Origin: Io17-Chloro-G2 sp963663135
GTDB taxonomy: Bacteria; Chloroflexota; Dehalococcoidia; Lucifugimonadales; UBA3495
Length of the DNA: 64,000 nucleotides
Reading direction: 5' to 3'
Assembly (NCBI GenBank): GCA_963663135.2
Contig: CAXXRM010000002.1
Span: forward strand, 248,001-312,000
The position numbers were made by a program, and so were the translations under genes. This document shows positions 54,060 through 63,195 of this stretch, piece by piece. Each line of letters starts with the position of its first letter. The stretch's first letter is position 1. The notes under the pieces were generated by a model that was not told where the DNA came from, did no database searches, and worked only from the letters and a program-made list of their open reading frames with translations.

Positions 54060-54459
54060 GGAGCAATAAGTGTTTCGGCCCACGTTGGTTGGTACCCCAG
54101 GATGCACTCCAGATCTTCGATCTGCGTTTATGGTGGTCGTTCCGGGATTATATCTTAGCCGGACTGAATGCTGATCGCCTGGCCGTCTATCCTAAACAAT
54201 CAGGACGTGAAACACCTCCGGCTCATACAATGCGCCGACTCTGAGTCCCGGGTTTGAGGAGGCAAATAAATGGGTGCTGGACGTGTCCATTAAGCCCTTG
54301 GCGCAGTTGTTGAACAGCAAATATTGTTGAACGGAGTTAATGAATACCTCTCCGTGCCTGGTGCTGGACTTCCGGTCGGGGTGTTCAAAATCGCCCGGTT
54401 GTTGAACACTTCACACGCCAATGACGCCGGCGTGGGCCGGCCGCAGGAGTTCCATTACC
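54060..54459. other. Upstream region of the second resolvase copy, possible res site
   Basis: GTTGTTGAAC occurs at 54306 and 54398, with ATTGTTGAAC at 54323; the first resolvase copy has TTTGTTGAAC at a matching place (47667). Spaced short repeats in front of a resolvase gene suit its binding sites. No gene seen. Confidence 0.45.
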
Positions 54460-55050
54460 ATGCTCTCCGTCCACTACGGATACGCCCGGGTCAGCAAAGC
54501 CGACGATGAGGCCAGGAACCTGGAAACCCAACTGGGGATTCTGGCCGACCACGGGATTCGGGAAGACCTGATTTTCTCCGACGTGGCCAGCGGCCGAACC
54601 ATGAATCGAACCGGCTGGATGGAACTGATGTCCCGGGTCCAACCCGGGGATACCATCGGGGTCGCATTCCTCGACCGGTTCTCCCGGAACTTCGAGGAGG
54701 GCGTGCGGATCCAGGCGGAGTTGACCGGGCGCGACATCGGCATCGTCGCGGTCCGGGAGAACATTGACACCAGCGATGGCAGCGCCGCAGCGAAATTCTT
54801 CCGCAGGTCAATGCTGGCCCAGGGGGCCTACCAGGTAGACTCAACCAGCGAGCGGATCAAGTTGGGGTTGGACCGGGCCCGGGCAGGCGGAAAGCAAGTC
54901 GGACGCCCACCGGCTTTGACCTAAGACCAGGTCGAGCAGTGTCGGAGGATGGCCGACGAGGGCGCAGGCCTGCGGCAGATAGCCCGGGTGATGACCTGCT
55001 CCCCGGCAACGGTGAAGAAGGCCCTGGCCGCCCCTCACCTGGAGAAATGA
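54460..55050 (+). pseudogene. Serine recombinase copy with an in-frame TAA
   Basis: Same length (591 bp) as 47731-48321 and almost identical. TAA at 54922-54924 stands where the other copy has CCA (PPALT-P-DQVEQC), removing the helix-turn-helix. Reading past it the frame runs on to TGA 55048. Confidence 0.9.
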
Positions 55051-55505
55051 GCACCGGCTCGAGAATGGCCCGGATGCGTGGCGGAAAACCTATCTAAAAA
55101 TAGGGTACGTGTCATCATTTTACCCACCAGACGTGAATTCCGGGGAAGACTCGGAGTGTTCGCTGGATGGCTGCCTGAGGTTTTCCCACTTTGAAAAAAC
55201 GCAGGCCAAAGAGCCTGCCTCCCGTTTGGCGGGACTTGCCCTGGAACTGTATGCAGCGGTCTGGGATGCTGAAGCTGAGGACCGCCGCCGTGGTTGAGGA
55301 CACGGCGGCGGTCCGGGTGGTGGGAGAGCCGAGAAATTCATTGAGCCAGGCTGCCCGGGGGTGGCTGTAATTGTCGATGGGAGTCCGTTATGCCCCGTTC
55401 CGGAGGGATCTGGTGTCCCGGAGGTAGCTGCGGCTAGACCCTCCTTAGCCTGGACTCCAAGACCGGGAAGTTGCACCGAGTCCTTCGAAGTAGAAGCGTC
55501 TGGGA
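55051..55505. other. Intergenic stretch
   Basis: A plus-strand frame 55109-55297 (FYPPDVNSGEDSECSLDGCL, FSHFEKTQAKEPA) has a short similarity to 33741-33840 (NYSHFEKDRW), so both may descend from one small gene. The rest shows nothing. Confidence 0.3.
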
Positions 55506-56246
55506 CTACTTGGGGTCTATCGTAAACCGGTCTATGAACTCCCCATCGGCGCGGACGCGGGGGAACCGGGCCATCGACAGCGATTCCGGCAGCACGATAC
55601 CGCCCGAGAAAACCACCTTCATGGCGTCCTCCACCGTTAGGTCGGTCTCCATCAGGTCGTCTTCCATGACGAACGCCAGGTTTCCCGACGTCGGATTGGG
55701 GACGGTGGGGATGTAGACGACCGCCATTGATTGAGGTTCGTTCTCATCCATGACGTCCTTCCTTTCCCGGTGGGCTCGGCCCGTGACGAAGCCCAAAGCA
55801 ATCATCCCCTCCCTCAGCCATTCAAGGAACACTGCTCGGGTGAACCGGAACTGGCCGCTCACGGAAGTGGTCGCCTGGTAGGTAACCCCATATATGGTTT
55901 TTACTATAGGGACCCGGTGCAGAACGTCATGCTCCCGGTCCATTATAGTCTTACCGATTCTCGTGGAGACCACCAGTCCAACCAGGTAAAAGATGACGAC
56001 CGCAGCTCCAACGCCGATACCCGGGACGTCCCAAGGCTTTTCGGACACGAAGGACATGGGTCTAACGAATTGGTCGGCCCACCCGATGACAAACCAGATA
56101 ACAATTGCTGAAACCAACAATGGCACCAGTTCCATGAACCCGACCAGGGCCTTGCCCTGAACGTGTCCTCCAATCCGCTGTAGAAAGTTGACCCCGGAGG
56201 CTTCAGGGGCGCCTGGCTTGGCTTTCCGGACATTCTCGTTCGCCAT
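55506..56246 (-). CDS. DUF502-family membrane protein
   Basis: 246 residues. Two or more membrane helices (LVPLLVSAIVIWFVIGWADQ; AAVVIFYLVGLVVST), RVPIVKTIYGVTYQ, VYIPTVPNPTSGNLAFVMED and TVEDAMKVVFSGGIVLP are the conserved DUF502 features. Role unknown. ATG 56246 preferred over GTG 56252. Confidence 0.88.
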   Translation of the reverse strand: MANENVRKAKPGAPEASGVNFLQRIGGHVQGKALVGFMELVPLLVSAIVIWFVIGWADQFVRPMSFVSEKPWDVPGIGVGAAVVIFYLVGLVVSTRIGKTIMDREHDVLHRVPIVKTIYGVTYQATTSVSGQFRFTRAVFLEWLREGMIALGFVTGRAHRERKDVMDENEPQSMAVVYIPTVPNPTSGNLAFVMEDDLMETDLTVEDAMKVVFSGGIVLPESLSMARFPRVRADGEFIDRFTIDPK

Positions 56247-56470
56247 TGACACGTTCCCGATGACACGTTCCCGAAAAAACTCTGATTCTGGGTCAATTAG
56301 TCCAATTGGATCATTGGGGACCTGGAAGGATGACCCTCACTCTTTCGCCGAAAGGCGGGGGCCGGGGTGCAAGCGACGATAGCCCTGTGCCTCCCCTGAC
56401 CGGCACATCCAACCGTCGGCTACACATCGGCTAAAGAATAGGGCCCAACCGGTACGCTTACGATACTCCA

Positions 56471-56636
56471 GAGAAAATTGCGCTACTTCAAACACAAACT
56501 CAACGGGGCAGCTCTGACAACAGTCGGCGCACAGGGTGAAAAATGCGGAGTCCGTCTTCGCACCCTGGGAGTTTACCTAGCACACCCAGCGTGAAAACCC
56601 CAAAAAGCGCGCTCAGATGAGTAGCGCAACTTTCTA
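56471..56636. mobile_element. MITE-like element, ~166 bp, copy 3
   Basis: GAGAAAATTGCGCTACTT at the left and GAGTAGCGCAACTTTCT at the right are the terminal repeats of the family at 41136. The interior belongs to a second subfamily shared with copy 4. Confidence 0.8.
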
Positions 56637-56702
56637 AACACCGGCGGCGTCCTGGTGACGCCCGCCGCCGCCAAGGGTAGAATATGAGCCTGGAGCAAAG
56701 AA

Positions 56703-57386
56703 TTGACCATGACCAGCATCAACGACATAGCGGACCTGGTGCAGATCCTGCAGGACCACCCGGAGTGGCGAAACACCGTTCGGGGCCTGATTGTGGGAGA
56801 GGAACTCGCCAACATGCCCAACGAAGTTGCCATCTTCGTGAAGGCCACGAACGAGAACTTCAACCTCGTACACCAGCGACTTGAAAAACTCGAGACAAAC
56901 GTCAGCACCTTCAAGGAAGACGTAAGCCGAATGCACGCGACCCTCACCCGAATGCACGCGACCCTCACCAGACTCATAGGTGAGGACTACGAATCCCACG
57001 TCGCCACGTACGTCCACAGATTCCTCCGCCGGAGCTTGGGCATAAACGCCAGCGTGTTTTCCACCCAGCGCGACAAGTCGGCTCTCACTGGGCTCCTCGA
57101 CGAAGCAGAAAAGCAAGGAGTCATCGAGGCCGAAGAGACGGACGAACTGGACAAAGCAGACCTGATCCTCACCACCGACGGCCCCACAGATTACATCTTG
57201 GCCGAAGTCTCAATCACCATTCAGCAGGACGACATCAACCGCGCTGCAGAGCGGGCCAGACTGTTCGCCAAGGCCACCGCAAGGACCGTCACCCCGTTCG
57301 CCATCGGCGCGGGGGAGGACACGGACCTCCGGAGGGAACACGTCCAAATTATCCTCATACCCGAGCCCCCGTCTCCCTCAACGTAG
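56703..57386 (+). CDS. Coiled-coil protein with possible PD-(D/E)XK-like C-terminus
   Basis: 227 residues (TTG 56703 or ATG 56709; ggag upstream). A central coiled coil (FNLVHQRLEKLETNVSTFKE) includes a 21-bp tandem duplication coding RMHATLT twice. The C-terminal domain DELDKADLILTTDGPTDYIL then AEVSITIQQDDINRAAERAR has D...ExS spacing seen in nuclease-fold proteins. Flanked on both sides by MITE copies 3 and 4. Confidence 0.65.
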   Translation: MTMTSINDIADLVQILQDHPEWRNTVRGLIVGEELANMPNEVAIFVKATNENFNLVHQRLEKLETNVSTFKEDVSRMHATLTRMHATLTRLIGEDYESHVATYVHRFLRRSLGINASVFSTQRDKSALTGLLDEAEKQGVIEAEETDELDKADLILTTDGPTDYILAEVSITIQQDDINRAAERARLFAKATARTVTPFAIGAGEDTDLRREHVQIILIPEPPSPST

Positions 57387-57389
57387 AAC

Positions 57390-57559
57390 GAGAAAATTAC
57401 GATACTCCAAAGCCAACCTTAAAAGGTCAAACGCCCCAAAAATAACCTCGGCTGCGGGTGAGAATAGCAGGGTCCACCCCTGTTCCCGCGGAGTTCACCA
57501 ACACATGCCCAATGTGGTGACTCTGAAAAGCGCACTCAAATGAGTAGCGCAATTTTTTC
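57390..57559. mobile_element. MITE-like element, ~170 bp, copy 4
   Basis: Left GAGAAAATTACGATACTC, right GAGTAGCGCAATTTTTT, same orientation as copy 3. It begins 4 bp after the stop of the enclosed gene. Confidence 0.8.
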
Positions 57560-57645
57560 ATACTCCAACAATATGATGGGGAAACATTAGCCAGAATTCC
57601 GAATTTCACAGAGTTTGGGTTCCCTAGCAGCCCGTCCGAGGATTA

Positions 57646-57783
57646 CTGGAGCAGGTCGTTCACCCCGGCCATCTCAAGGTTCTCTGACAGCTTGAAACGG
57701 TTCTCCCCAATTAATTGTTGCAATGTCCCCCCTTTGGGGTTGATTCCCCGGGGGCCCCTCATGCTCAGCGCGGTGGTGCTCAT
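57646..57783 (-). pseudogene. N-terminal remnant of a tyrosine recombinase
   Basis: MSTTALSMRGPRGINPKGGT then LQQLIGENRFKLSENLEMAG matches the first 45 residues of the intact gene at 49659-50294, including the upstream GGTCCAAGTGCAAC. The rest is missing. Confidence 0.85.
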
Positions 57784-58108
57784 GGGTCCAAGTGCAACAA
57801 ACGAGATACTTGTGTTACATCGGAAATCCCTCTGGGCCTACGCGGTAGCCTCGCCTTGTATGGGTCGTGGGCGCCAACCCAACGGTGGGCCCGATCGCCG
57901 GGCAAATCCGGCGCTGGACCATCGGCTTTCTCCTCTTGGGCTTGTGCTTTAGGCCGCCCTCCAAGTATCGAGGGTGGCGGCAATGGCTCGTTGGAAGAGG
58001 TGTTTTTACAGCAGGTCAACCGTTAATGGTCCGGATTTTCTCTGATGGTTGCGTTATTTGGAGGGTATGTTTATCATGAGCGCAGACATACACCTAAGGG
58101 AGGATCCG
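57784..58108. other. Upstream region, no supported gene
   Basis: Contains the recombinase upstream box at 57784-57797 and, at the end, ggaggg and gggagg sites that could serve starts at 58076 or 58109. Nothing else recognised. Confidence 0.4.
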
Positions 58109-58702
58109 ATGCGGGTAGGAGTCAACATACCTGACAAGTTGCTTCAGCGGGTCAAGGAGATCCGGCCGGAGGTGAATGTTTCTCAAATCTGTCGGCAGGC
58201 ATTGGAGGACCGTGCAGCATTGGCGGAGCGGGCCAAGGCACAAGTTGAGGAGGATGGCATGGGAAGCCATATCCAGCGATTCTTTGAGGCGAACCGTGCA
58301 CCTCTCCCCGAACCCGACTGGGTGGGATTTGCCATGGACGACGCACGGTCGTGGGTGGAATCAGTAGACCCCGATGAATGGCATAGCGTTAATGGTTTCT
58401 ACGACCGTTCCGCCGATAAGCACAACTGTATTCCATTAATTGCCCGGACCGTGATGGCGTTCAATCGTCGTTGGCTGGATCACCTGGACTGGTACCCGCA
58501 GGGGTGCAGGCGAGGGGACGCTGATGCTCCCTACTACGAGGGCCTCTCCGAGTATCGGGACGCCTGGCTGGCCTACTACCGTGATGTACGGCGGTATGAG
58601 CAGCAACTGATGGCGGAAAGGCATCAGCAGTGGATGGCTGATCTCGAGGCCGGATGGAAGTCTCGTCCTGAGCCGGCCCTGCCTCCGCACCTCCGGGGCT
58701 GA
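58109..58702 (+). CDS. Protein with N-terminal ribbon-helix-helix-like segment
   Basis: 197 residues from ATG 58109 (gggagg 5 nt upstream; ATG 58076 is an alternative). MRVGVNIPDKLLQRVKEIRP then EVNVSQICRQALED looks like an RHH DNA-binding segment as in VapB/ParD-type proteins. The long acidic, Trp-rich remainder is unrecognised (WHSVNGFYDRSADKHNCIPL). Confidence 0.55.
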   Translation: MRVGVNIPDKLLQRVKEIRPEVNVSQICRQALEDRAALAERAKAQVEEDGMGSHIQRFFEANRAPLPEPDWVGFAMDDARSWVESVDPDEWHSVNGFYDRSADKHNCIPLIARTVMAFNRRWLDHLDWYPQGCRRGDADAPYYEGLSEYRDAWLAYYRDVRRYEQQLMAERHQQWMADLEAGWKSRPEPALPPHLRG

Positions 58703-58734
58703 TACCCTCGCCATGCATCTGGGACGGGTGGTTC

Positions 58735-58999
58735 GCCCAAATTGTAGACGAACCACCCATCTTCGGGTTTGAAGCTCTGCGGCTTCGCCATCCCCGAATC
58801 CGTCGGTAAATTCGTCCCAAGAGGCCCGGTGGACTCCCGGACCCTGGCCGAGGTGTGCCACGACACCATGAATTCTCCGGGAGAGGAATCGAACGAAGGG
58901 ATGAATTCATCGGAACGAGTACTGGTATCATTGCCAGGAGCACCCGGACTCTCGCTTGACCCACCCTCAATCATGTCCAACCAGTGGGGTCCACCTCAG
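58735..58999. repeat. ~260-bp direct repeat, partner at 49427-49688
   Basis: Same order of blocks as at 49427. Here the segment follows the gene at 58109; there it follows a resolvase remnant and leads into the tyrosine recombinase, which is absent here. Confidence 0.75.
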
Positions 59000-59046
59000 T
59001 ACAAAGCCGTTGACTACGAGACAATATCCTTTTAAGGTCTACCAAA

Positions 59047-59876
59047 GTGAAAATAGGAGCAGCGGAGTTGAACGCAATGGTGATGGGTGATCTCATCGTA
59101 AACAGTTATCCAGGAGTCTTGACCCGCATCATGGAGGGTCTAGACTGCCCACATGTTGACCAACGTGTCCCCAACACAGCAGACCCCTTCCCGGGCGGGT
59201 ATTTACTACCGGCTGAATCCAGCCCCCGTCTGGCAGTTCAGTATGCCGAGTATTACATTAGCGGGAGACGTTACCCACAGCGGACCCCACCTTACCCCTA
59301 TAATATATATTTGGAAACGTTACAAGATGTTCTCCGTATTCTTCCCGATGAGGACGGGCCCAAAAGGCGTATATCACACCTTGACATAGGTTCCGGGGCC
59401 GGCACGTTTTCGTGGGCGTTGCTTGACTGGGCCACGGATCAGAATATCCCACCTGAGAATATTAGCCTGTTTGGATTAGACCGCTGCGAAGCGATGGTGG
59501 ACCTTGCAAAACAGATAAGGGAAGGATTGATTAACTGCGGTTTTGGCAACTATCCAGAATTGCACTATTTTGCAAGCTCTGAAGAGCTGTTGGGGGAATT
59601 AGAGCAGCCTCTGGTGGAGACAGACTGGATAATAACATTCGGACTCTCGCTTACACAGGCTTACAGCCAGGAAGAGCAAAAAATGTCGCGGAATTCGCGG
59701 GGGTTATACAACGCATTCAACAGTTAGAAAACACAGGGTCTATAGTGCTGGTGGCTAGTGATTCTCAGAGGGACAATAATAACTACAATGAAGCCTGGAT
59801 TGCCCTATTACAACAACTACAGCAAGATGGCACAACTAGGTTCGCTAGGCTGCGCTATCCGCGTTTGCCCAGGTAG
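59047..59876 (+). pseudogene. SAM-dependent methyltransferase with a frameshift in an A6 run
   Basis: ISHLDIGSGAGTFSWALLDW is motif I of a class I methyltransferase; LFGLDRCEAMVDLA follows. After YSQEEQK the frame changes at AAAAAA 59678-59683. The next frame continues naturally (NVAEFAGVIQRIQQLENTGS, IVLVASDSQRDNNNYNEAWI) to TAG 59874. Start GTG 59047 or ATG 59077. Slippage, decay or a sequence error would all explain it. Confidence 0.65.
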
Positions 59877-60054
59877 CTTCCCCTTTCCGTCCATGCTGAT
59901 CTTCACTCCGCTGCCTTGAAGGACCTTGGGGAACTCTTGGTTGCTGAACTGACTACACTCGTAGAGGCTTCCCAGAACGAGCCGGCATAAATTACTCTCG
60001 TACGGCTGCGATGTGCATGCTGATTTCACTCCCATCGGCTACCATGTAATCCCG

Positions 60055-60162
60055 TTAATCTTCAGACATGAAGCCGCTGGCTTCCAGATGCTGTCGGGGT
60101 ACAACGCAGTCGATTGCGCTGGCGAGGGTCGCCATCACCAGGATTTTGGTTGCTTTCTCCAC
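60055..60162 (-). CDS. Possible 35-residue protein behind the nuclease gene
   Basis: GTG 60162, with ggggg a few bases upstream: VEKATKILVMATLASAIDCV then VPRQHLEASGFMSED. Begins 7 bp after the nuclease stop. Confidence 0.3.
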   Translation of the reverse strand: MEKATKILVMATLASAIDCVVPRQHLEASGFMSED

Positions 60163-60168
60163 TGGGAT

Positions 60169-61227
60169 CTACCCCCTGGCCTGTCTTATCCAGAAACCCT
60201 GCCGCTTCCTCTCCTCGGGGAGACGGCATTTTCTGAGTATGTCCCCGGGCACCAGCTTGTCCAGTATTTCCGGGTCGTAGGCCGGTGGGTTCCTGGGCTG
60301 GAAGTAGCCGGCAACCACGATTCCGGCGACCACGTCGGCCTTCCCGGCGGTGTCCGAGGCGTTTTGCAGGATGTCCTTGGCATCGTCCATCTTCGGTTTC
60401 AGGTTGAGCCACCTTTGGGCCGCTCCCACTATGTCCGGGTCGTCGGTGCTCCAGGTCTTCTTGATCTCGTAGCCGTTGCTTCTGTCCTTGACCTGCTCGA
60501 CTATTTCGTCCTCCGGGCCCCGGCAGAGCAGGTTGTAGTTGCAGTACCGGCACTTCAGGGAGTTGGGGCCGTATGGCCTCTCGGGTATCTCTCCCCGTTC
60601 CACGGTTTCCACCACCTGCCTGAGTTTCTCCAGGGTCTCGTCCACCATGGAGTCTTCCCAGCCAACTCGTTCCGGGGGCAGGGGGCGTCCGTCCCGGTCC
60701 ATCATGGCGAATACCCCGACCCTGGGATGGGATACCAGTCCCATCTTTTGGAGTTCTCTGCCGTACAGGCTGATCTGTGTAATGTATTCCGGGTAGGTCT
60801 CCGCCACTCCGAGTTTCTGGGTTTCCTCACCCCTCATGACGCTCATGGACTTGCATTCCAGGGGTACCCACTTCCCTTTGGTGAACTCAGGGTGCATGCA
60901 GATGCCGTCCGGATGCCCAATGAGGACGACGTCGGTCCCGGGTATTTGGAATTCCAGCTCGAGTTGTCCGGTTGGGGAGAGGACGGTGTGGTCGGTCTCC
61001 CACCCGTTTTTGTGGAGGTTCCGGACGATCAGTATCTCGGCCATGTGGCCCATGGACATCCGGTTGAAGGAGTGGTCGTCCGGCGGGTTTGATTCCTGGC
61101 ATTCCATGTGAGCATAGGCCAGGGCCCTGGGGCACTTGCCAGCAGCTGACATTCTCAGATGGGGAGGCTGGGGACGGTCAAGGAACTCGGAAGCCAGGAC
61201 TTGCCAGTCGGGAGAACTTTCGGACAT
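60169..61227 (-). CDS. PD-(D/E)XK nuclease, Cas4/RecB-like, phage type
   Basis: 352 residues. An N-terminal Cys (GKCPRALAYAHMEC), VVLIGHPDGICMHPEF with the catalytic Asp, WVPLECKSMSVMRGEE (ExK), YITQISLYG (QhxxY motif) and a Cys cluster CRYCNYNLLCRG. Four cysteines could bind an Fe-S cluster as in Cas4 and AddB. In phages such enzymes process DNA ends. First gene of a minus-strand phage-like run. Confidence 0.82.
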   Translation of the reverse strand: MSESSPDWQVLASEFLDRPQPPHLRMSAAGKCPRALAYAHMECQESNPPDDHSFNRMSMGHMAEILIVRNLHKNGWETDHTVLSPTGQLELEFQIPGTDVVLIGHPDGICMHPEFTKGKWVPLECKSMSVMRGEETQKLGVAETYPEYITQISLYGRELQKMGLVSHPRVGVFAMMDRDGRPLPPERVGWEDSMVDETLEKLRQVVETVERGEIPERPYGPNSLKCRYCNYNLLCRGPEDEIVEQVKDRSNGYEIKKTWSTDDPDIVGAAQRWLNLKPKMDDAKDILQNASDTAGKADVVAGIVVAGYFQPRNPPAYDPEILDKLVPGDILRKCRLPEERKRQGFWIRQARG

Positions 61228-61379
61228 TTTTCGACCCCCGCATTCTGTTAGCGGGGACTTCAGCCCTTCTTCTCAACCCCGCAGCACGTTACTTTGGATG
61301 ATACTACGTCCTGAGCGGGCTGGCGTCCTGGAGTTGTCAACAATTTAAGATTTGTCCAGTTCTGAGGTGTGCCCGGGGG

Positions 61380-61688
61380 TTATCCGAAGAAGATGTTGGC
61401 GGCGGCGGCGGCTATGACGGCCATGGCCAGCAGGATGCCGGTCATTCTGGAGTTGAGGTTGTCCATTCGATTGGTGAAGGCGTCGAACCCGCTGTCCATT
61501 CGGTTGGTGAAGGCGTCGAACTTGCTGTCCAAAGCATTGAGGCGTTGATTGCCTTCGGTGATTCTTTGGTTGGTGTCGTCCATCCTCTTGCTGAGGTTTC
61601 GGTCGAGGGCGTCGATTTTGTCGTTGGCGCTTTTTTGCCCTTCCTCAGGGCGCCTGAGTCTTTCATTTGTGATCATTGCTGTAGTCAT
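61380..61688 (-). CDS. Coiled-coil protein with C-terminal membrane anchor
   Basis: 102 residues, ggag 9 nt before ATG. Heptad-rich DKIDALDRNLSKRMDDTNQR, an internal repeat (FDAFTNRMD twice) and a membrane helix (MTGILLAMAVIAAAAANIFF). Similar small proteins occur in phages; function not known. Confidence 0.6.
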   Translation of the reverse strand: MTTAMITNERLRRPEEGQKSANDKIDALDRNLSKRMDDTNQRITEGNQRLNALDSKFDAFTNRMDSGFDAFTNRMDNLNSRMTGILLAMAVIAAAAANIFFG

Positions 61689-61739
61689 GGAAAGGTTCTC
61701 CGGGGTTGCGTACGGCCGCGGTCACCTGGCTCGGCCCCT

Positions 61740-61907
61740 TCAGGACTTCCACGCACCCATCCGGAATTTCTTTTTGCCACAGACGGCGCAAAGACCCGTC
61801 GCGGCGGGCCGTCCGTTTTTCAGTGTGACCTACTCCAGGTCGGTGGTCTCGGTCCTTGTCCTGCACTTCAAACAGTAGATCGTATTTGGGTCGTTGGTAG
61901 TGGTCAT
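61740..61907 (-). pseudogene. DUF5679 zinc-ribbon protein with an in-frame TAG
   Basis: ATG 61907 (ggaggcgg upstream): MTTTNDPNTIYCLKCRTRTE, TTDLE, TAG at 61830-61832, then VTLKNGRPAATGLCAVCGKK KFRMG. Both CxxC pairs and NGRPA are family hallmarks. CAG to TAG is the simplest cause. Total 54 residues plus the stop position. Confidence 0.75.
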
Positions 61908-61956
61908 CTGAATACACCGCCTCCGATGGATTGGTTGTCAGCAGTGATTGTAACCC

Positions 61957-62040
61957 GTGAGGTGAAGTAGTCGGGGAGCCGTGTCGGTTGTTCTGGGCAT
62001 AGCACCACCATATTCAGGGGCATTCCGCAACCAAATCTAC
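61957..62040 (-). pseudogene. N-terminal remnant of the second-type tyrosine recombinase
   Basis: GGTGAAGTAGTCGGGGAG ... CATAGCACCACC ... TTCCGCAACCAAATCTACC parallels 51780-51861, the start and upstream flank of the recombinase at 51268. Confidence 0.7.
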
Positions 62041-62190
62041 CAACCAAGGCGCCCCCGGACAAGGGACTTGAGCACGGAGTCAGCTTCCCCTGACTCGTCA
62101 GGCTTCTGAACTCCGGCGGCTTCGTGAAGAACGCCTGGAGTTGATTGCGTCCATTCCGGAAACTCCGGGCCCTACGGGGCTACTCTGACG

Positions 62191-62385
62191 GTGTTGGAAC
62201 GGCAGGAAGTTGCTGTGGCGAAGATCGTGGAGCACCCGGAGGGAGTTCCAGTCTCTCCTTCGGTGGACGAGAACTGGTTCAACCCTGAGTTGGGCTTGAC
62301 CTTCTATCGGGACTCTGGTGGTGATTGGACGGCGCGTCGGGTCCGGGAGTGCCCGGCCACGCATAATAGCGTCCTTCAGGAATAA
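62191..62385 (+). CDS. Doubtful hypothetical protein
   Basis: 64 residues from TTG 62191: LERQEVAVAKIVEHPEGVPV, SVDENWFNPELGLTFYRDSG. Reasonable composition, no ribosome site. Confidence 0.25.
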   Translation: MLERQEVAVAKIVEHPEGVPVSPSVDENWFNPELGLTFYRDSGGDWTARRVRECPATHNSVLQE

Positions 62386-62633
62386 CCTGAAGTGGGAGTT
62401 GCGGGACTCTGATATGAAATCCGTCTGAAGGGAGTCCGGTCTGGCGGTCTAGCCTTGGTTCGATTTTTCTTGTCCTGGGGCGGCTCCTCGAATGGGGTTC
62501 CGGCGGCCTGGGCTTCCAGGCGTCGGTTGTTCCATTCTTTCCACTTGCGGTGGACCCGTTCACGGCCCTCTTCCATTTGTCTTTCCCTGAGCGGTTCCAG
62601 ATATCTTCGTCTCAAGTATTCGGCGAGTACGAT
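62376..62633 (-). pseudogene. Small helical protein whose start codon is ATC; paralogue of 62709
   Basis: Aligned with the downstream paralogue the first codon is ATC (62631-62633) where the other has ATG: IVLAEYLRRRYLEPLRERQM versus MVLAELLRRKYLEPLREKNR. The same ribosome region (accgaggtgctca) precedes both. Translation could begin at TTG 62615 instead. Confidence 0.55.
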
Positions 62634-62708
62634 TGAGCACCTCGGTCCTTCTATTATCGTCAGGGTTAGCCCTGCGCTCCTACATTGGGTAAGGTCTGTC
62701 CTGATGAT

Positions 62709-62987
62709 TCAGTTATTGGTGGACTTCCTTTGCCACGGAATCGGTTCGTTGAAGGGGACTCCGGCGGCTTTAGCTTCCAGATACCGGTTGTTCCATTCTC
62801 TCAACTCAAGGTCCACTTTCGCTTGGACTTCCACTCGGACTTTCGCTTCGATTTCCGCTCGGACTTTCGCTTCGATTTCCGCTCGGACTTTCGCGATGTA
62901 CTCTTGGCGCCACCGTTCTCTCCGTTCTCTGTTTTTTTCCCTGAGCGGCTCCAGATATTTTCGTCTTAACAATTCGGCGAGCACCAT
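62709..62987 (-). CDS. Small helical protein with KVRAEIEA repeats
   Basis: 92 residues from ATG 62987. LRRKYLEPLREKNRERRERW, then a highly charged helix with eight-residue repeats KVRAEIEA, and REWNNRYLEAKAAGVPFNEP shared with the gene at 62376. Tandem duplication including ~50 bp of upstream sequence. Confidence 0.6.
   Translation of the reverse strand: MVLAELLRRKYLEPLREKNRERRERWRQEYIAKVRAEIEAKVRAEIEAKVRVEVQAKVDLELREWNNRYLEAKAAGVPFNEPIPWQRKSTNN
62836..62894. repeat. 24-bp tandem repeats
   Basis: CGGACTTTCGCTTCGATTTC plus CGCT occurs twice exactly (62836, 62860) and a third time in part (62884). Codes KVRAEIEA on the minus strand; in-frame length change is possible. Confidence 0.9.
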
Positions 62988-63195
62988 TGAGCACCTCGGT
63001 CCTTCTTTTACTGTCAGGGTTAGTCCTGCAGATGCGCTACCAATACACTATCTCGGAATCCACCGTCTCATATGAGTCCCGCTCATTCTTCGGTCTGACG
63101 ACTGATACTTGGCCCCACCTCCAGTGAACCTGGTGGTCGTGTCCGCATTCCGGATGAGGCGGCTCACGTTTCGCCGGTCTGCCACGACCGAGATT

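Noticed and set aside
60013..61092. 359-codon plus-strand open frame
   Set aside because: Antisense to the PD-(D/E)XK nuclease, which has clear catalytic motifs.
61740..61907. Genome-wide reassignment of TAG to glutamine
   Set aside because: TAG ends apparently intact genes in the window (SDR at 9536, IS1182 transposase, nuclease at 60169), so a general reassignment is unlikely.
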